NCBI RefSeq assembly: GCF_001870435.1
Contig: NZ_MDDR01000037.1
Span: forward strand, 62,001-126,000
Direction: 5' to 3'
Source of the DNA: Pseudomonas costantinii
GTDB lineage: Bacteria; Pseudomonadota; Gammaproteobacteria; Pseudomonadales; Pseudomonadaceae
DNA length: 64,000 nt
The notes under the pieces are model-generated. The model saw only the letters and a program-made list of their open reading frames with translations, was not told the origin of the DNA and made no database searches. The position numbers and the translations under genes were made by a program. Shown here piece by piece: positions 1 to 7,418 of the stretch; positions within the stretch are counted from its first letter, which is position 1, and each line of letters starts with the position of its first letter.

Positions 1-23
1 ACCAGCGTGCCCAGCGTAGCTCG

Positions 24-809
24 TCACTCATGACGGTGTGCAATGGCAGGTTCTAGCGAGGGGATGCGCATAGTCTTGCGACGCCAAAGCAGCCAGGCTA
101 TACCACCCAGTATGAGGGCGATCAACGGTGCGAAGGCGATGCTGCGCCAGAATCCGAGATCTTGTTCTGGCACCAGGAAAGGGCCGAAATAGGTGAGTTG
201 TTGCTTTTCCTTGTAGCCCGCTGCTGGTACGAAAACCACCGTCAACTTTGTTGTGTTGTCTATCGCTGTAGCCATGCCGGGGATGCTGCTGGCCACCATC
301 CTGCGTACTCGTGCATTAATATTGTCAGGGTCCAGGCGCGGGTCATGCTTGATGAATACGGAGGCGGATGCTGGTTGTACGGGTTCGCCAGGGGCTACCC
401 GCTCAGGCAACACCACATGTACACGTGCGACGAGCACACCGTCTATATTCGACAAGGTCGCTTCCAGTTCTTGTGACAGCGCGTAGATGTAGCGCGCACG
501 CTCTTCCAGTGGCGTAGAGATGACCCCTTCTTTGCGAAAGATATCGCCTAATGTCGAGCGCGCCACCTTGGGCAGTCCTGCAGCGTCCAGGGTACGAACG
601 GCTCGATTGATGTCACTGGCTTTGACGCGGACAGCGACGCCGTCTTTTCCTGGAATCTTTTGAGCCCGGATCTGTTTGTCGGCCAGCTCCGCAATGACTT
701 CATTAGCTTCCTGTTCGGAAATATTACGATGGAGTTCTACACTTTCACCGCAGCCGCTCAGCAACAGCGCCAATGAAATAAATAAGAGGATGCTTAGGCG
801 GCGGTACAT
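24..809 (-). CDS. rscJ: Type III secretion inner-membrane ring lipoprotein SctJ/HrcJ (RscJ)
   Basis: SctJ (YscJ/HrcJ/PrgK family) forms one of the inner-membrane rings of the type III secretion basal body. The 261-residue product starts MYRRLSILLF and has a lipobox ending in Leu-Ser-Gly-Cys near residue 20. A ring-building region follows (SEQEANEVIAEL, then the SxxVxVVLP-like stretch ARVHVVLPE), and a C-terminal membrane helix near residues 220-240 precedes an Arg/Lys-rich tail. An upstream in-frame start would add 17 residues before the signal peptide, so the ATG at 809 is preferred. It lies 4 bases after the inner-rod gene, matching the hrpB-hrcJ order of Hrp1 systems. In P. fluorescens this system is called Rsp/Rsc. 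Confidence 0.93.
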   Translation of the reverse strand: MYRRLSILLFISLALLLSGCGESVELHRNISEQEANEVIAELADKQIRAQKIPGKDGVAVRVKASDINRAVRTLDAAGLPKVARSTLGDIFRKEGVISTPLEERARYIYALSQELEATLSNIDGVLVARVHVVLPERVAPGEPVQPASASVFIKHDPRLDPDNINARVRRMVASSIPGMATAIDNTTKLTVVFVPAAGYKEKQQLTYFGPFLVPEQDLGFWRSIAFAPLIALILGGIAWLLWRRKTMRIPSLEPAIAHRHE

Positions 810-813
810 GCAT

Positions 814-1179
814 CTACCCCATGCTCGAAATTTTGTCGCAGGCTTTTGCGATTGCGCCAATGACCTTCACATTTGCGATCGCGTCCACATGCGCTTCAGC
901 GAGTAATTGGGGAAACTTGCCCGACTCCCACGCCCCTTTCATCTGGCTTGCGTCCCGAAAACCTTTGGACAGGCGTCCCGCTATTTTCGCCGACTCCCTA
1001 GCGAACTGGAAATCACCGGGGGAGGCTACCGCGCTCATAGAGCCTCTATCGAGCGGGCTTGCTCTGCTCATTTCAGCGTGAAAAAAATTCATGTCAGAAG
1101 ACTGATTACTCTCGACAGGTTTTTCCGCTGCCGAGGAGGTTATTCCATTTGTTGTGAATTTTTCGTGGGTGATGATCAT
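814..1179 (-). CDS. Type III secretion inner-rod protein, HrpB/SctI family
   Basis: A 121-residue protein placed immediately before rscJ, the position of hrpB in Pseudomonas syringae. SctI proteins polymerise as the inner rod or socket under the needle or pilus. The N-terminus is polar and Ser-rich. The C-terminal part (AHVDAIANVKVIGAIAKAC) is an amphipathic helix typical of rod and needle subunits. The ATG at 1179 has a purine-rich GGGGGG ribosome site 5 bases upstream; the longer reading from 1212 lacks one. The family call rests mostly on position, size and C-terminal helix, because these proteins diverge quickly. Confidence 0.78.
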   Translation of the reverse strand: MIITHEKFTTNGITSSAAEKPVESNQSSDMNFFHAEMSRASPLDRGSMSAVASPGDFQFARESAKIAGRLSKGFRDASQMKGAWESGKFPQLLAEAHVDAIANVKVIGAIAKACDKISSMG

Positions 1180-1224
1180 ATGCCCCCCTATTGAAGGTGC
1201 CGGGTGTGGCATCCATATTAAGTG

Positions 1225-1253
1225 AAAACCTCCCCAACTTATGGTTGAGGAGG
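1225..1253 (-). terminator. Attenuator-like hairpin between pilin candidate and inner-rod gene
   Basis: Read on the minus strand, a 10-bp stem (one G-T wobble) with a 5-base loop is formed by 1229-1238 and 1244-1253, followed by four T. It sits 10 bases after the stop of the small upstream gene and before sctI. It could stop most transcripts after the abundant pilin message while letting some through, as is common after pilin genes. Confidence 0.6.
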
Positions 1254-1263
1254 CTTGGCCTAC

Positions 1264-1419
1264 TTAGTACGATATTTTTTTAGCGAGTTGGGCCTCGGCG
1301 TTAAACTTAGTAACTTCGCGGTCCTTCCAGGCGTTCTCTACACCATCCCACTTCTTACCTTCGTTGGTTTGTTGAACTGCCATTTCTTGTGGGCTAGAGC
1401 CCACGCCGCCTAGTGCCAT
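1264..1419 (-). CDS. Small HrpA-position type III pilin candidate (51 aa)
   Basis: An open frame of 51 codons starts at ATG 1419 with a strong AGAGGTGG ribosome site. The protein begins MALGGVGSSPQEMA, is rich in Gln, Asn, Lys and Glu, has no signal peptide or membrane segment, and ends AQLAKKISY. It lies between the HrpS-like regulator and the inner-rod gene, exactly where hrpA lies in P. syringae, and directly behind the Hrp box. HrpA pilins are non-conserved, small, polar and helical, so sequence similarity is not expected. At 51 residues it is shorter than the roughly 100 residues usual for HrpA. A secreted helper or chaperone is the alternative. Confidence 0.7.
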   Translation of the reverse strand: MALGGVGSSPQEMAVQQTNEGKKWDGVENAWKDREVTKFNAEAQLAKKISY

Positions 1420-1448
1420 GATCCACCTCTGCAACTTTATATGAGATT

Positions 1449-1470
1449 CGATAGCGGTTAATCGCTATCG
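1449..1470 (-). repeat. Perfect inverted repeat in the leader of the pilin transcript
   Basis: Arms of 8 bases (1449-1456 and 1463-1470) are perfectly complementary around a 6-base loop. The repeat lies between the Hrp box and the start codon of the small pilin gene, so the mRNA would carry a hairpin about 30 bases upstream of the ribosome site. It could stabilise the transcript or be a regulator site. Confidence 0.55.
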
Positions 1471-1505
1471 GTCGGTTTTGAGCGATGTTGAAATTGCTCA
1501 TTGAA

Positions 1506-1534
1506 TAGGTGGTTTTCAAGAAACGAAACGTTCC
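1506..1534 (-). promoter_or_regulatory. Hrp box (HrpL/RspL-dependent ECF sigma promoter)
   Basis: The minus strand reads GGAACG, 16 bases, then CCACCTA. The consensus is GGAACC-N15/16-CCACNNA, so there is one mismatch with the correct spacing. It lies about 87 bases upstream of the ATG at 1419 and would drive the pilin candidate, inner rod, rscJ and genes beyond the left edge. Confidence 0.88.
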
Positions 1535-1640
1535 AACGCCACAGAGGTCCTTTGTGTGTAATTGTTTCGTTCTGTTTTTTTTGTCTGCGGGAAGTCAACT
1601 AAAATATAAATAGGATGTTTCTGGTATTACGCCAAAGCGT

Positions 1641-2564
1641 TTATGCCAGCTGTACTTCGAGCTGTTTCATCCGGTAATAAAGCGTGCGCTTGGCGACTTT
1701 CAGCTCAATTGACACGCTGTCTACACAGTGGCCGTTACGCCGCAACGACTCTTCAATCAGTGCTTTTTCAATTTGTTGCATGCGTGCCTTCAGGCTCATT
1801 TCATCGGCCTGCGAATTGATCATTGCGGCGTAAAGCGGTGGCAGGCCCAGAACGAACCGCTTGGCTGCAGAGCGCAGTTCGCGGACATTGCCTTGCCAGG
1901 TATGACACAGCAATTGTTGCAGCAACTCGCCGGGTGGCGTCGGGGCAGGGTATTTGAAGCGCTCGGCTTCTTGCTGGATCATTCCCAGGAATAATGGAAT
2001 GATCCGTTCTCGCTGGTCTCGCAGGGCCGGGAGCTGGAAGCTCACGACATTCAGTCGAAAGTACAGGTCACGTCGAAAGCTGCCTTGATCGACCATTGCA
2101 AGCAGCGACTGCTGGGCCGATGCGATGACGCGCATGTCCACAGGAATGAAGCGGGTTGAGCCCAGACGCTCCACTCCACGTGTCTCCAGTACGCGCAATA
2201 GCTTGGCTTGCAGGCTCAATGGCATGCTGTCGATCTCATCCAGATAAAGCGTGCCCAAGTGAGCCGCTTCGACAACGCCGGCCCGTGATTGCAGTGCACC
2301 TGTGTAGGCGCCGCTGTTGACACCGAACAACTGGCTTTCTGCGAGACTCTCCGGGATGGCTGCGCAGTTCAAGGCAACGAAGTTACCTCGTCGCCCCGAG
2401 AGGCTATGTATTCGTTGGGCCAGGGTATCCTTGCCGGTACCGGTTTCTCCCAATAACAGGATGTCGATATTGAGAGGTGCGGTGCTCAGGAGCGTATTTT
2501 CGATATCCGGGCTTTCGATCAATGAAATATCTGTTTCATTTTCCCTGAGAGGGGCGGCCGACAT
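1641..2564 (-). CDS. HrpS/HrpR-type sigma54 enhancer-binding protein
   Basis: A 307-residue AAA+ activator of sigma54 RNA polymerase with no N-terminal receiver domain, like HrpR/HrpS. Walker A is GETGTGKD (39-46), the sigma54-contact loop is GAYTGA (85-90) instead of the usual GAFTGA, and Walker B is LYLDE (106-110). A Fis-type helix-turn-helix lies near 284-302. In Hrp1 systems such proteins switch on hrpL, whose product recognises Hrp boxes such as the one at 1506. P. syringae has a tandem hrpR-hrpS pair; only one activator is present here, as in the Rsp system of P. fluorescens (RspR). Confidence 0.9.
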   Translation of the reverse strand: MSAAPLRENETDISLIESPDIENTLLSTAPLNIDILLLGETGTGKDTLAQRIHSLSGRRGNFVALNCAAIPESLAESQLFGVNSGAYTGALQSRAGVVEAAHLGTLYLDEIDSMPLSLQAKLLRVLETRGVERLGSTRFIPVDMRVIASAQQSLLAMVDQGSFRRDLYFRLNVVSFQLPALRDQRERIIPLFLGMIQQEAERFKYPAPTPPGELLQQLLCHTWQGNVRELRSAAKRFVLGLPPLYAAMINSQADEMSLKARMQQIEKALIEESLRRNGHCVDSVSIELKVAKRTLYYRMKQLEVQLA

Positions 2565-2802
2565 CGGATGGGTGCTCCATTATCGCTTTGCGTCAGTGAT
2601 AAAACTGGCCAGCGCGGTTCAGTAGAATGGAAAGCATAAGTTTTTTCTGGCTGCATTAAAGTAGGAACTTGCGCGGGCAATGTAGGATAAGTTAGACAGG
2701 CGCAGGTTTATTTATTTCGACAGGCAGTGAGTAGAGTGAGTCATTGAAAAAATCTAGGTACAGATAGACGTGTGTTGACGACACGCTTAATCGTTGCCCA
2801 CA
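2565..2802. other. Intergenic region upstream of the type III regulator
   Basis: About 240 bases between the regulator start and the ychF terminator, richer in A and T than its flanks. I looked for a sigma54 -24/-12 element and for a Hrp box and found neither convincingly. The promoter of the regulator must lie here but I cannot place it. Confidence 0.4.
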
Positions 2803-2831
2803 AAAAAGCCGATGCACTGCATCGGCTTTTT
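2803..2831 (-). terminator. Rho-independent terminator after ychF
   Basis: A near-perfect palindrome (gccgatgca and tgcatcggc arms) flanked by A runs on one side and T runs on the other lies just beyond the ychF stop. It should work in both directions and separates the conserved housekeeping operon from the type III locus. Confidence 0.9.
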
Positions 2832-2858
2832 ATTGTCGGCGTAAACCGCAGGTAACGT

Positions 2859-3959
2859 TTACACGTTGAAACGGAAGTGCATTACATCGCCATCTTTGAC
2901 GATGTATTCCTTGCCTTCCAGGCGCCATTTACCCGCTTCCTTGGTACCGGCTTCGCCCTTGTACTGGATGAAGTCGTTGTAGGCGATCACTTCGGCGCGG
3001 ATGAAGCCTTTTTCGAAGTCAGTGTGGATCACACCAGCGGCCTGTGGCGCGGTGGCGCCGACCTTTACGGTCCAGGCGCGGACTTCTTCGACACCGGCGG
3101 TGAAGTAAGTCTGCAGGTGCAGCATTTCGTAGCCAGCGCGGATCACACGGTTCAAGCCAGGCTCTTCCAGGCCCAGGGCCTCGAGGAACATGTCTTTCTC
3201 TTCGCCGTCATCCAGTTCGGCGATTTCCGCTTCGATCTTGTTGCACACCGGTACAACGATTGCGCCTTCTTCCTCGGCGATGGCCTTAACCACGTCGAGC
3301 AGTGGGTTGTTCTCAAAGCCGTCTTCAGCGACGTTGGCGATGTACATCACGGGCTTTGTAGTCAGCAGATGGAAGCCTTTGATCACCGCCTTTTCATCGG
3401 TGCTCATGTTCTTCATCAGGCTGCGCGCTGGCTTGCCTTCGGTGAAGTGAGCGATCAATTGCTCCAGCAGACCTTTCTGGACTACGGCGTCCTTGTCACC
3501 GCCTTTGGCGTTACGTGCAACTTTCTGCAGTTGTTTTTCGCAGCTGTCGAGGTCGGCGAAGATCAGTTCCAGGTCGATGATTTCGATGTCGCGTTTCGGG
3601 TCGACGCTGTTGGAGACGTGAATCACATTTTCGTCTTCAAAGCAGCGGACCACGTGGGCGATGGCATCGGTTTCGCGGATGTTGGCCAGGAACTTGTTGC
3701 CCAGGCCTTCGCCTTTCGACGCACCGGCCACCAGGCCTGCGATGTCGACGAATTCCATAGTGGTCGGCAGGATGCGCTTTGGATTGACGATGGCCGCCAG
3801 TGCAGCCAGTCGTGGGTCCGGCATGGCCACGATACCGCTGTTGGGTTCGATGGTGCAGAAGGGGAAGTTCTCCGCCGCAATACCGGACTTGGTCAGGGCG
3901 TTGAACAGGGTGGATTTGCCGACGTTGGGCAGGCCGACGATGCCGCAATTGAATCCCAT
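2859..3959 (-). CDS. ychF: Redox-responsive P-loop ATPase YchF (Obg-like)
   Basis: YchF is a universal TRAFAC-class ATPase that binds ribosomes and modulates stress responses. The 366-residue protein has a G1 motif (GLPNVGKST) near residue 8, a G3-like DIAGLV near 72, the adenine-specificifying NVAE region near 210, and a C-terminal TGS-like domain ending in KDGDVMHFRFNV. Length matches the family (about 363-366). It follows pth by 21 bases and is the last gene of the prs-side cluster before the terminator. Identification is unambiguous. Confidence 0.97.
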   Translation of the reverse strand: MGFNCGIVGLPNVGKSTLFNALTKSGIAAENFPFCTIEPNSGIVAMPDPRLAALAAIVNPKRILPTTMEFVDIAGLVAGASKGEGLGNKFLANIRETDAIAHVVRCFEDENVIHVSNSVDPKRDIEIIDLELIFADLDSCEKQLQKVARNAKGGDKDAVVQKGLLEQLIAHFTEGKPARSLMKNMSTDEKAVIKGFHLLTTKPVMYIANVAEDGFENNPLLDVVKAIAEEEGAIVVPVCNKIEAEIAELDDGEEKDMFLEALGLEEPGLNRVIRAGYEMLHLQTYFTAGVEEVRAWTVKVGATAPQAAGVIHTDFEKGFIRAEVIAYNDFIQYKGEAGTKEAGKWRLEGKEYIVKDGDVMHFRFNV

Positions 3960-3980
3960 GGTGTTTCCCCTCGGTAAGAG

Positions 3981-4565
3981 TCAGGCCTTCTGGCTGTGCA
4001 GGTTTTTCATCGCGCGGTTCCATTCACCGGCGAAGATATCCGGCAGCACGCCGAGGGCAAAGTCGATGCTGGCATCGAGTTTTTCCTGTTCGGCGCGTGG
4101 CGCACGACCCAGGACGAAATTTGAAACCATACTGGCAACGCCTGGGTGGCCAATGCCGAGCCGCAGACGGTAGAAATTATTCTGATTGCCCAACTGCGCA
4201 ATGATGTCGCGCAGGCCGTTGTGCCCACCATGCCCGCCGCCGAGCTTGAGCTTGGCAACACCGGGTGGCAGGTCCAGCTCGTCATGGGCCACCAGGATTT
4301 CCTCGGGTTTGATCCGGAAGAATCCTGCAAGCGCCGCGACAGCCTGGCCGCTGCGGTTCATGTAGGTGGTGGGAATCAGCAGACGAACATCCTGACCCTG
4401 GTGCGAGAAGCGCCCGGTCAGTCCAAAATATTTGCGATCGGCCACAAGGTTTACACCTTGGGCGTGGGCGATACGCTCAACAAAAAGGGCCCCCGCGTTA
4501 TGCCGGGTCTGTTCGTATTCGGCGCCTGGATTTCCCAGGCCAACGATCAGTTTAATGGCAGTCAC
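3981..4565 (-). CDS. pth: Peptidyl-tRNA hydrolase
   Basis: Pth releases tRNA from prematurely dropped peptidyl-tRNAs. The 194-residue protein begins with a GTG codon and has the family signature GLGNPGAEYEQTRHNAG, containing the catalytic His near 22. It also has the DELDLPPG segment with its conserved Asp, and GGHGGHNGLRD. The pth-ychF pairing is conserved in gammaproteobacteria and the two genes are 21 bases apart on the same transcript. Confidence 0.97.
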   Translation of the reverse strand: MTAIKLIVGLGNPGAEYEQTRHNAGALFVERIAHAQGVNLVADRKYFGLTGRFSHQGQDVRLLIPTTYMNRSGQAVAALAGFFRIKPEEILVAHDELDLPPGVAKLKLGGGHGGHNGLRDIIAQLGNQNNFYRLRLGIGHPGVASMVSNFVLGRAPRAEQEKLDASIDFALGVLPDIFAGEWNRAMKNLHSQKA

Positions 4566-4731
4566 GACAGGGGCCCTTCCTTTGGAGTTGTGGATAACAT
4601 CGCCAAACCAGCGTGCGGCGAAAGTGGACGATAGAACTCATTTACTCAAAGGTAAACGCCGCATTCTCGCCCGCTTTCTCGCTACGTTTCGGTCCGCGAT
4701 GTTTCCTCAAGCTCCGGCATTACAGAGTGAA

Positions 4732-5328
4732 TTACTCTGCAGCGCCTTCAGCTTCTGGAGCAACGCGTGGAGCGTGAACGTTGGCAACAGCTTTGTCATC
4801 ACCGTGAGCCAGTGCGACAAACTCAACGCCTTTAGGGGCTTTGAGGTCGGACAGGTGGATGATGTCGCCGATTTCAGCGTTAGCCAGATCGACTTCGATG
4901 AACTCAGGCAGGTCTTTTGGCAGGCAGGAAACTTCGATCTCAGCAACAACGTGCGAGATTTCGCCGCCTTTCTTGATCGGAGCAGCTTCACCAACGAAGT
5001 GCACTGGAACGATCGCGGTCAGTTTCTGACCAGCAACAACGCGTACAAAGTCAGCGTGCAGCACGTGGCCTTTGGCCGGGTGACGTTGCAGAGCTTTGAT
5101 GATTACGTTTTGCTTGGTGCCGCCAACATTCAGTTCGATAACGTGGCTGTAAGCAGCTTCGTTTTCGAGCAGTTTGGCGATTTCTTTGGCCAGCATGCTG
5201 ATGGATTCAGGGGCTTTTTCGCCACCGTAAACTACAGCTGGAACCAGGCTTGCGAGACGACGCAGGCGGCGGCTCGCACCTTTCCCCAGGTCGGAACGCG
5301 CTTCAGCATTCAGGGTAAAATCGTTCAT
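4732..5328 (-). CDS. rplY: Large ribosomal subunit protein bL25, long CTC form
   Basis: bL25 binds 5S rRNA. The 198-residue product is the long two-domain CTC type: an N-terminal 5S-binding domain (MNDFTLNAEARSDLGKGASRR) followed by an L25-type beta domain (EISHVVAEIEV...DIIHLSDLKAPKGV) and a short acidic Ala/Glu tail. The ATG at 5328 has a GGAG ribosome site; the longer frame from 5352 adds unlikely residues. It lies between prs and pth, its usual place. Confidence 0.96.
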   Translation of the reverse strand: MNDFTLNAEARSDLGKGASRRLRRLASLVPAVVYGGEKAPESISMLAKEIAKLLENEAAYSHVIELNVGGTKQNVIIKALQRHPAKGHVLHADFVRVVAGQKLTAIVPVHFVGEAAPIKKGGEISHVVAEIEVSCLPKDLPEFIEVDLANAEIGDIIHLSDLKAPKGVEFVALAHGDDKAVANVHAPRVAPEAEGAAE

Positions 5329-5393
5329 GTTGTATCTCCAAAATAACCACATTCGCCCTAGCGTTTGCGACCAGCGCTAAAGGCGATATGGGC

Positions 5394-5430
5394 AAAAAAG
5401 CCCCGCCCCAACAGAATGTTGGGGCGGGGC
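5394..5430 (-). terminator. Strong terminator between prs and rplY
   Basis: A 14-bp perfect G+C-rich stem (5400-5413 with 5417-5430) and GAA loop is followed on the minus strand by six T. It would end or strongly reduce prs transcription before rplY, so rplY-pth-ychF probably has its own promoter in 5329-5393. Confidence 0.93.
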
Positions 5431-5467
5431 GCTTTTCGTCAGTGAGGTGTTTCGTAAGGTTTGACCC

Positions 5468-6409
5468 TTAACGGAACATCGCGCTGATCGATTCTTCATT
5501 GCTGATGCGGCGAACCGCCTCGGCAACTACCGGTGCGATATCCAGTTGACGGATACGCGAACAGGCTTGAGCTGCTGCGGACAACGGGATGGTGTTAGTC
5601 ACCACCAGTTCGTCCAGCATGGAGTTCTCGATGTTCTCGATCGCTCGGCCCGACAGCACAGGGTGTGTGCAGTAGGCGAAGACTTTTGCCGCACCGTGCT
5701 CTTTCAAGGCTTTCGCCGCGTGGCACAGGGTGCCGGCGGTGTCGACCATGTCATCAACCAGAATACAGGTACGCCCTTCGACATCACCGATGATATGCAT
5801 CACTTCAGAGTGATTAGCTTTTTCACGGCGTTTGTCGATAATCCCGAGGTCCACGCCCAAGGATTTGGCAACAGCCCGTGCACGCACGACGCCACCAATG
5901 TCCGGGGACACGATCATCAGGTTTTCAAAGCGCTGGTCTTCGATGTCATCCACCAGAACGGGGGAGCCGTAGATGTTATCTACCGGAATATCGAAGAATC
6001 CCTGGATTTGGTCAGCGTGCAGGTCAACCGTGAGAACACGGTCGATGCCTACCACGGTCAGCATGTCAGCAACGACTTTCGCGCTGATAGCTACACGTGC
6101 GGAACGCGGACGGCGATCCTGACGGGCATAACCAAAGTAAGGGATTACAGCTGTGATTCGAGTCGCTGAGGAGCGGCGGAAGGCATCAGCCATCACGACG
6201 AGTTCCATCAGGTTATCGTTGGTCGGAGCGCAAGTCGGCTGAATAATGAAGACGTCTTTACCGCGAACGTTTTCATTGATCTCGGCTGTAATTTCGCCGT
6301 CGGAGAATTTACCGACAGAGATGTCACCGAGAGGGATATGCAGCTGACGTACGACACGTCGAGCCAGATCGGGGTTAGCATTCCCCGTAAAGACCATCAT
6401 CTTGGACAC
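5468..6409 (-). CDS. prs: Ribose-phosphate pyrophosphokinase (PRPP synthase)
   Basis: Prs makes phosphoribosyl pyrophosphate from ribose 5-phosphate and ATP for nucleotide, His, Trp and NAD synthesis. The 313-residue protein starts with GTG (MSKMMVFTGNANP) and carries the class I signature: a catalytic loop with RQDRRPRSAR near 99-108, and the PRPP-binding loop LVDDMVDTAGT near 217-227. It lies just downstream of tRNA-Gln and ispE, the standard order. Confidence 0.98.
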   Translation of the reverse strand: MSKMMVFTGNANPDLARRVVRQLHIPLGDISVGKFSDGEITAEINENVRGKDVFIIQPTCAPTNDNLMELVVMADAFRRSSATRITAVIPYFGYARQDRRPRSARVAISAKVVADMLTVVGIDRVLTVDLHADQIQGFFDIPVDNIYGSPVLVDDIEDQRFENLMIVSPDIGGVVRARAVAKSLGVDLGIIDKRREKANHSEVMHIIGDVEGRTCILVDDMVDTAGTLCHAAKALKEHGAAKVFAYCTHPVLSGRAIENIENSMLDELVVTNTIPLSAAAQACSRIRQLDIAPVVAEAVRRISNEESISAMFR

Positions 6410-6454
6410 GCGCAGTACCTAGAGGCTGAGGGTAACCTGGATGAGTATAGAAAA

Positions 6455-6529
6455 TGGCAGGGGCGGCTGGATTCGAACCAACGCATGGCAGGATCAAAAC
6501 CTGCTGCCTTACCGCTTGGCGACGCCCCT
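6455..6529 (-). tRNA. tRNA-Gln (anticodon TTG)
   Basis: On the minus strand the acceptor AGGGGCG pairs with CGCCCCT followed by G and an encoded CCA. The anticodon loop is TTTTGAT, giving anticodon TTG. The T-arm has the usual TTCGAAT loop. It sits between ispE and prs as in other Pseudomonas and is probably processed from that transcript. Confidence 0.97.
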
Positions 6530-6565
6530 GTATCTGTTGCAACGAGTACCCAGTACTCGGTTCCT

Positions 6566-7417
6566 TTAGAGCAGACTTTGCAGCTTGCGATGCAACATCG
6601 AAACGTTGCTTCCCTTTGCTACAAACCCTGTAAGGGTCTCTGTAAGAAGGGCCGAGACTTTATCAGCTTCAGCTTTGCTTGGGAAGCCCCCAAACACACA
6701 ACTTCCAGTTCCGGTTAATTTTGCTTCGGTAAATTTACCTAACAAATTCAAAGCGTTACGTACCTCTGGATAACGCCTTGCTACAACCGGTAAGCAGTCA
6801 TTTCGACTGTTTCCCTTGGGAACGGGGCGCACTTTAATGGGAGGAGAGTTACGTGTCAACAGTGGATCTGAAAAAATTTCTGCTGTACTTACAGATACTT
6901 GCGGAACAAGCACGACATACCACGGCTCTTCGGGGTATTCGGGGGTGAGTTTCTCCCCAACGCCTTCGGCAAAAGCCGCCTGGCCACGCACGAAAACCGG
7001 GACGTCGGCGCCTAGCGTAAGCCCCAGCGCGGCCAGGCGATCGTGGTCCCAGCCCAGTTGCCACAAATGATTGAGCCCCAACAGTGTTGTCGCCGCATTT
7101 GAGCTTCCGCCACCGATACCCCCGCCCATGGGCAAGATTTTATCGATCCAGATGTCGATGCCGAGTGGGCAGCCGGACTGCTCTTGAAGTTTTTTTGCTG
7201 CCTTCACGATCAAATTGCTGTCGTGGGGCACGCCTTCGAATTCGGTATGCAGGTGGATCACGCCATCGTCGCGCACGGCGAAGGTCAACTCATCGCCGTA
7301 GTCGAGAAATTGAAACAGCGTCTGCAGCTCGTGGTAGCCGTCTTCACGGCGACCCAGAATGTGCAGCATCAAATTGAGTTTGGCGGGGGAGGGTAGGGTC
7401 AGCTTTTGTACGGTCAC
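6566..7417 (-). CDS. ispE: 4-diphosphocytidyl-2-C-methyl-D-erythritol kinase
   Basis: IspE phosphorylates CDP-methylerythritol in the non-mevalonate isoprenoid pathway. The 283-residue GHMP kinase has the substrate region SPAKLNLMLHI near the N-terminus, the ATP-binding loop PMGGGIGGGSSNAAT near 95-109, and the C-terminal LTGTGSCVFG motif. It starts with GTG at 7417, one base after the end of lolB, indicating a common transcript. ispH of the same pathway is also in this window (45615). Confidence 0.97.
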   Translation of the reverse strand: MTVQKLTLPSPAKLNLMLHILGRREDGYHELQTLFQFLDYGDELTFAVRDDGVIHLHTEFEGVPHDSNLIVKAAKKLQEQSGCPLGIDIWIDKILPMGGGIGGGSSNAATTLLGLNHLWQLGWDHDRLAALGLTLGADVPVFVRGQAAFAEGVGEKLTPEYPEEPWYVVLVPQVSVSTAEIFSDPLLTRNSPPIKVRPVPKGNSRNDCLPVVARRYPEVRNALNLLGKFTEAKLTGTGSCVFGGFPSKAEADKVSALLTETLTGFVAKGSNVSMLHRKLQSLL

Positions 7418-7418
7418 G

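Noticed and set aside
2565..2802. Sigma54 promoter upstream of the HrpS-like gene
   Set aside because: No GG-N10-GC pair with acceptable flanks was found on the minus strand.
2877..3977. Long open frame antisense to ychF
   Set aside because: It mirrors ychF almost exactly, a known result of codon bias in G+C-rich genes. It has no family resemblance and no ribosome site.
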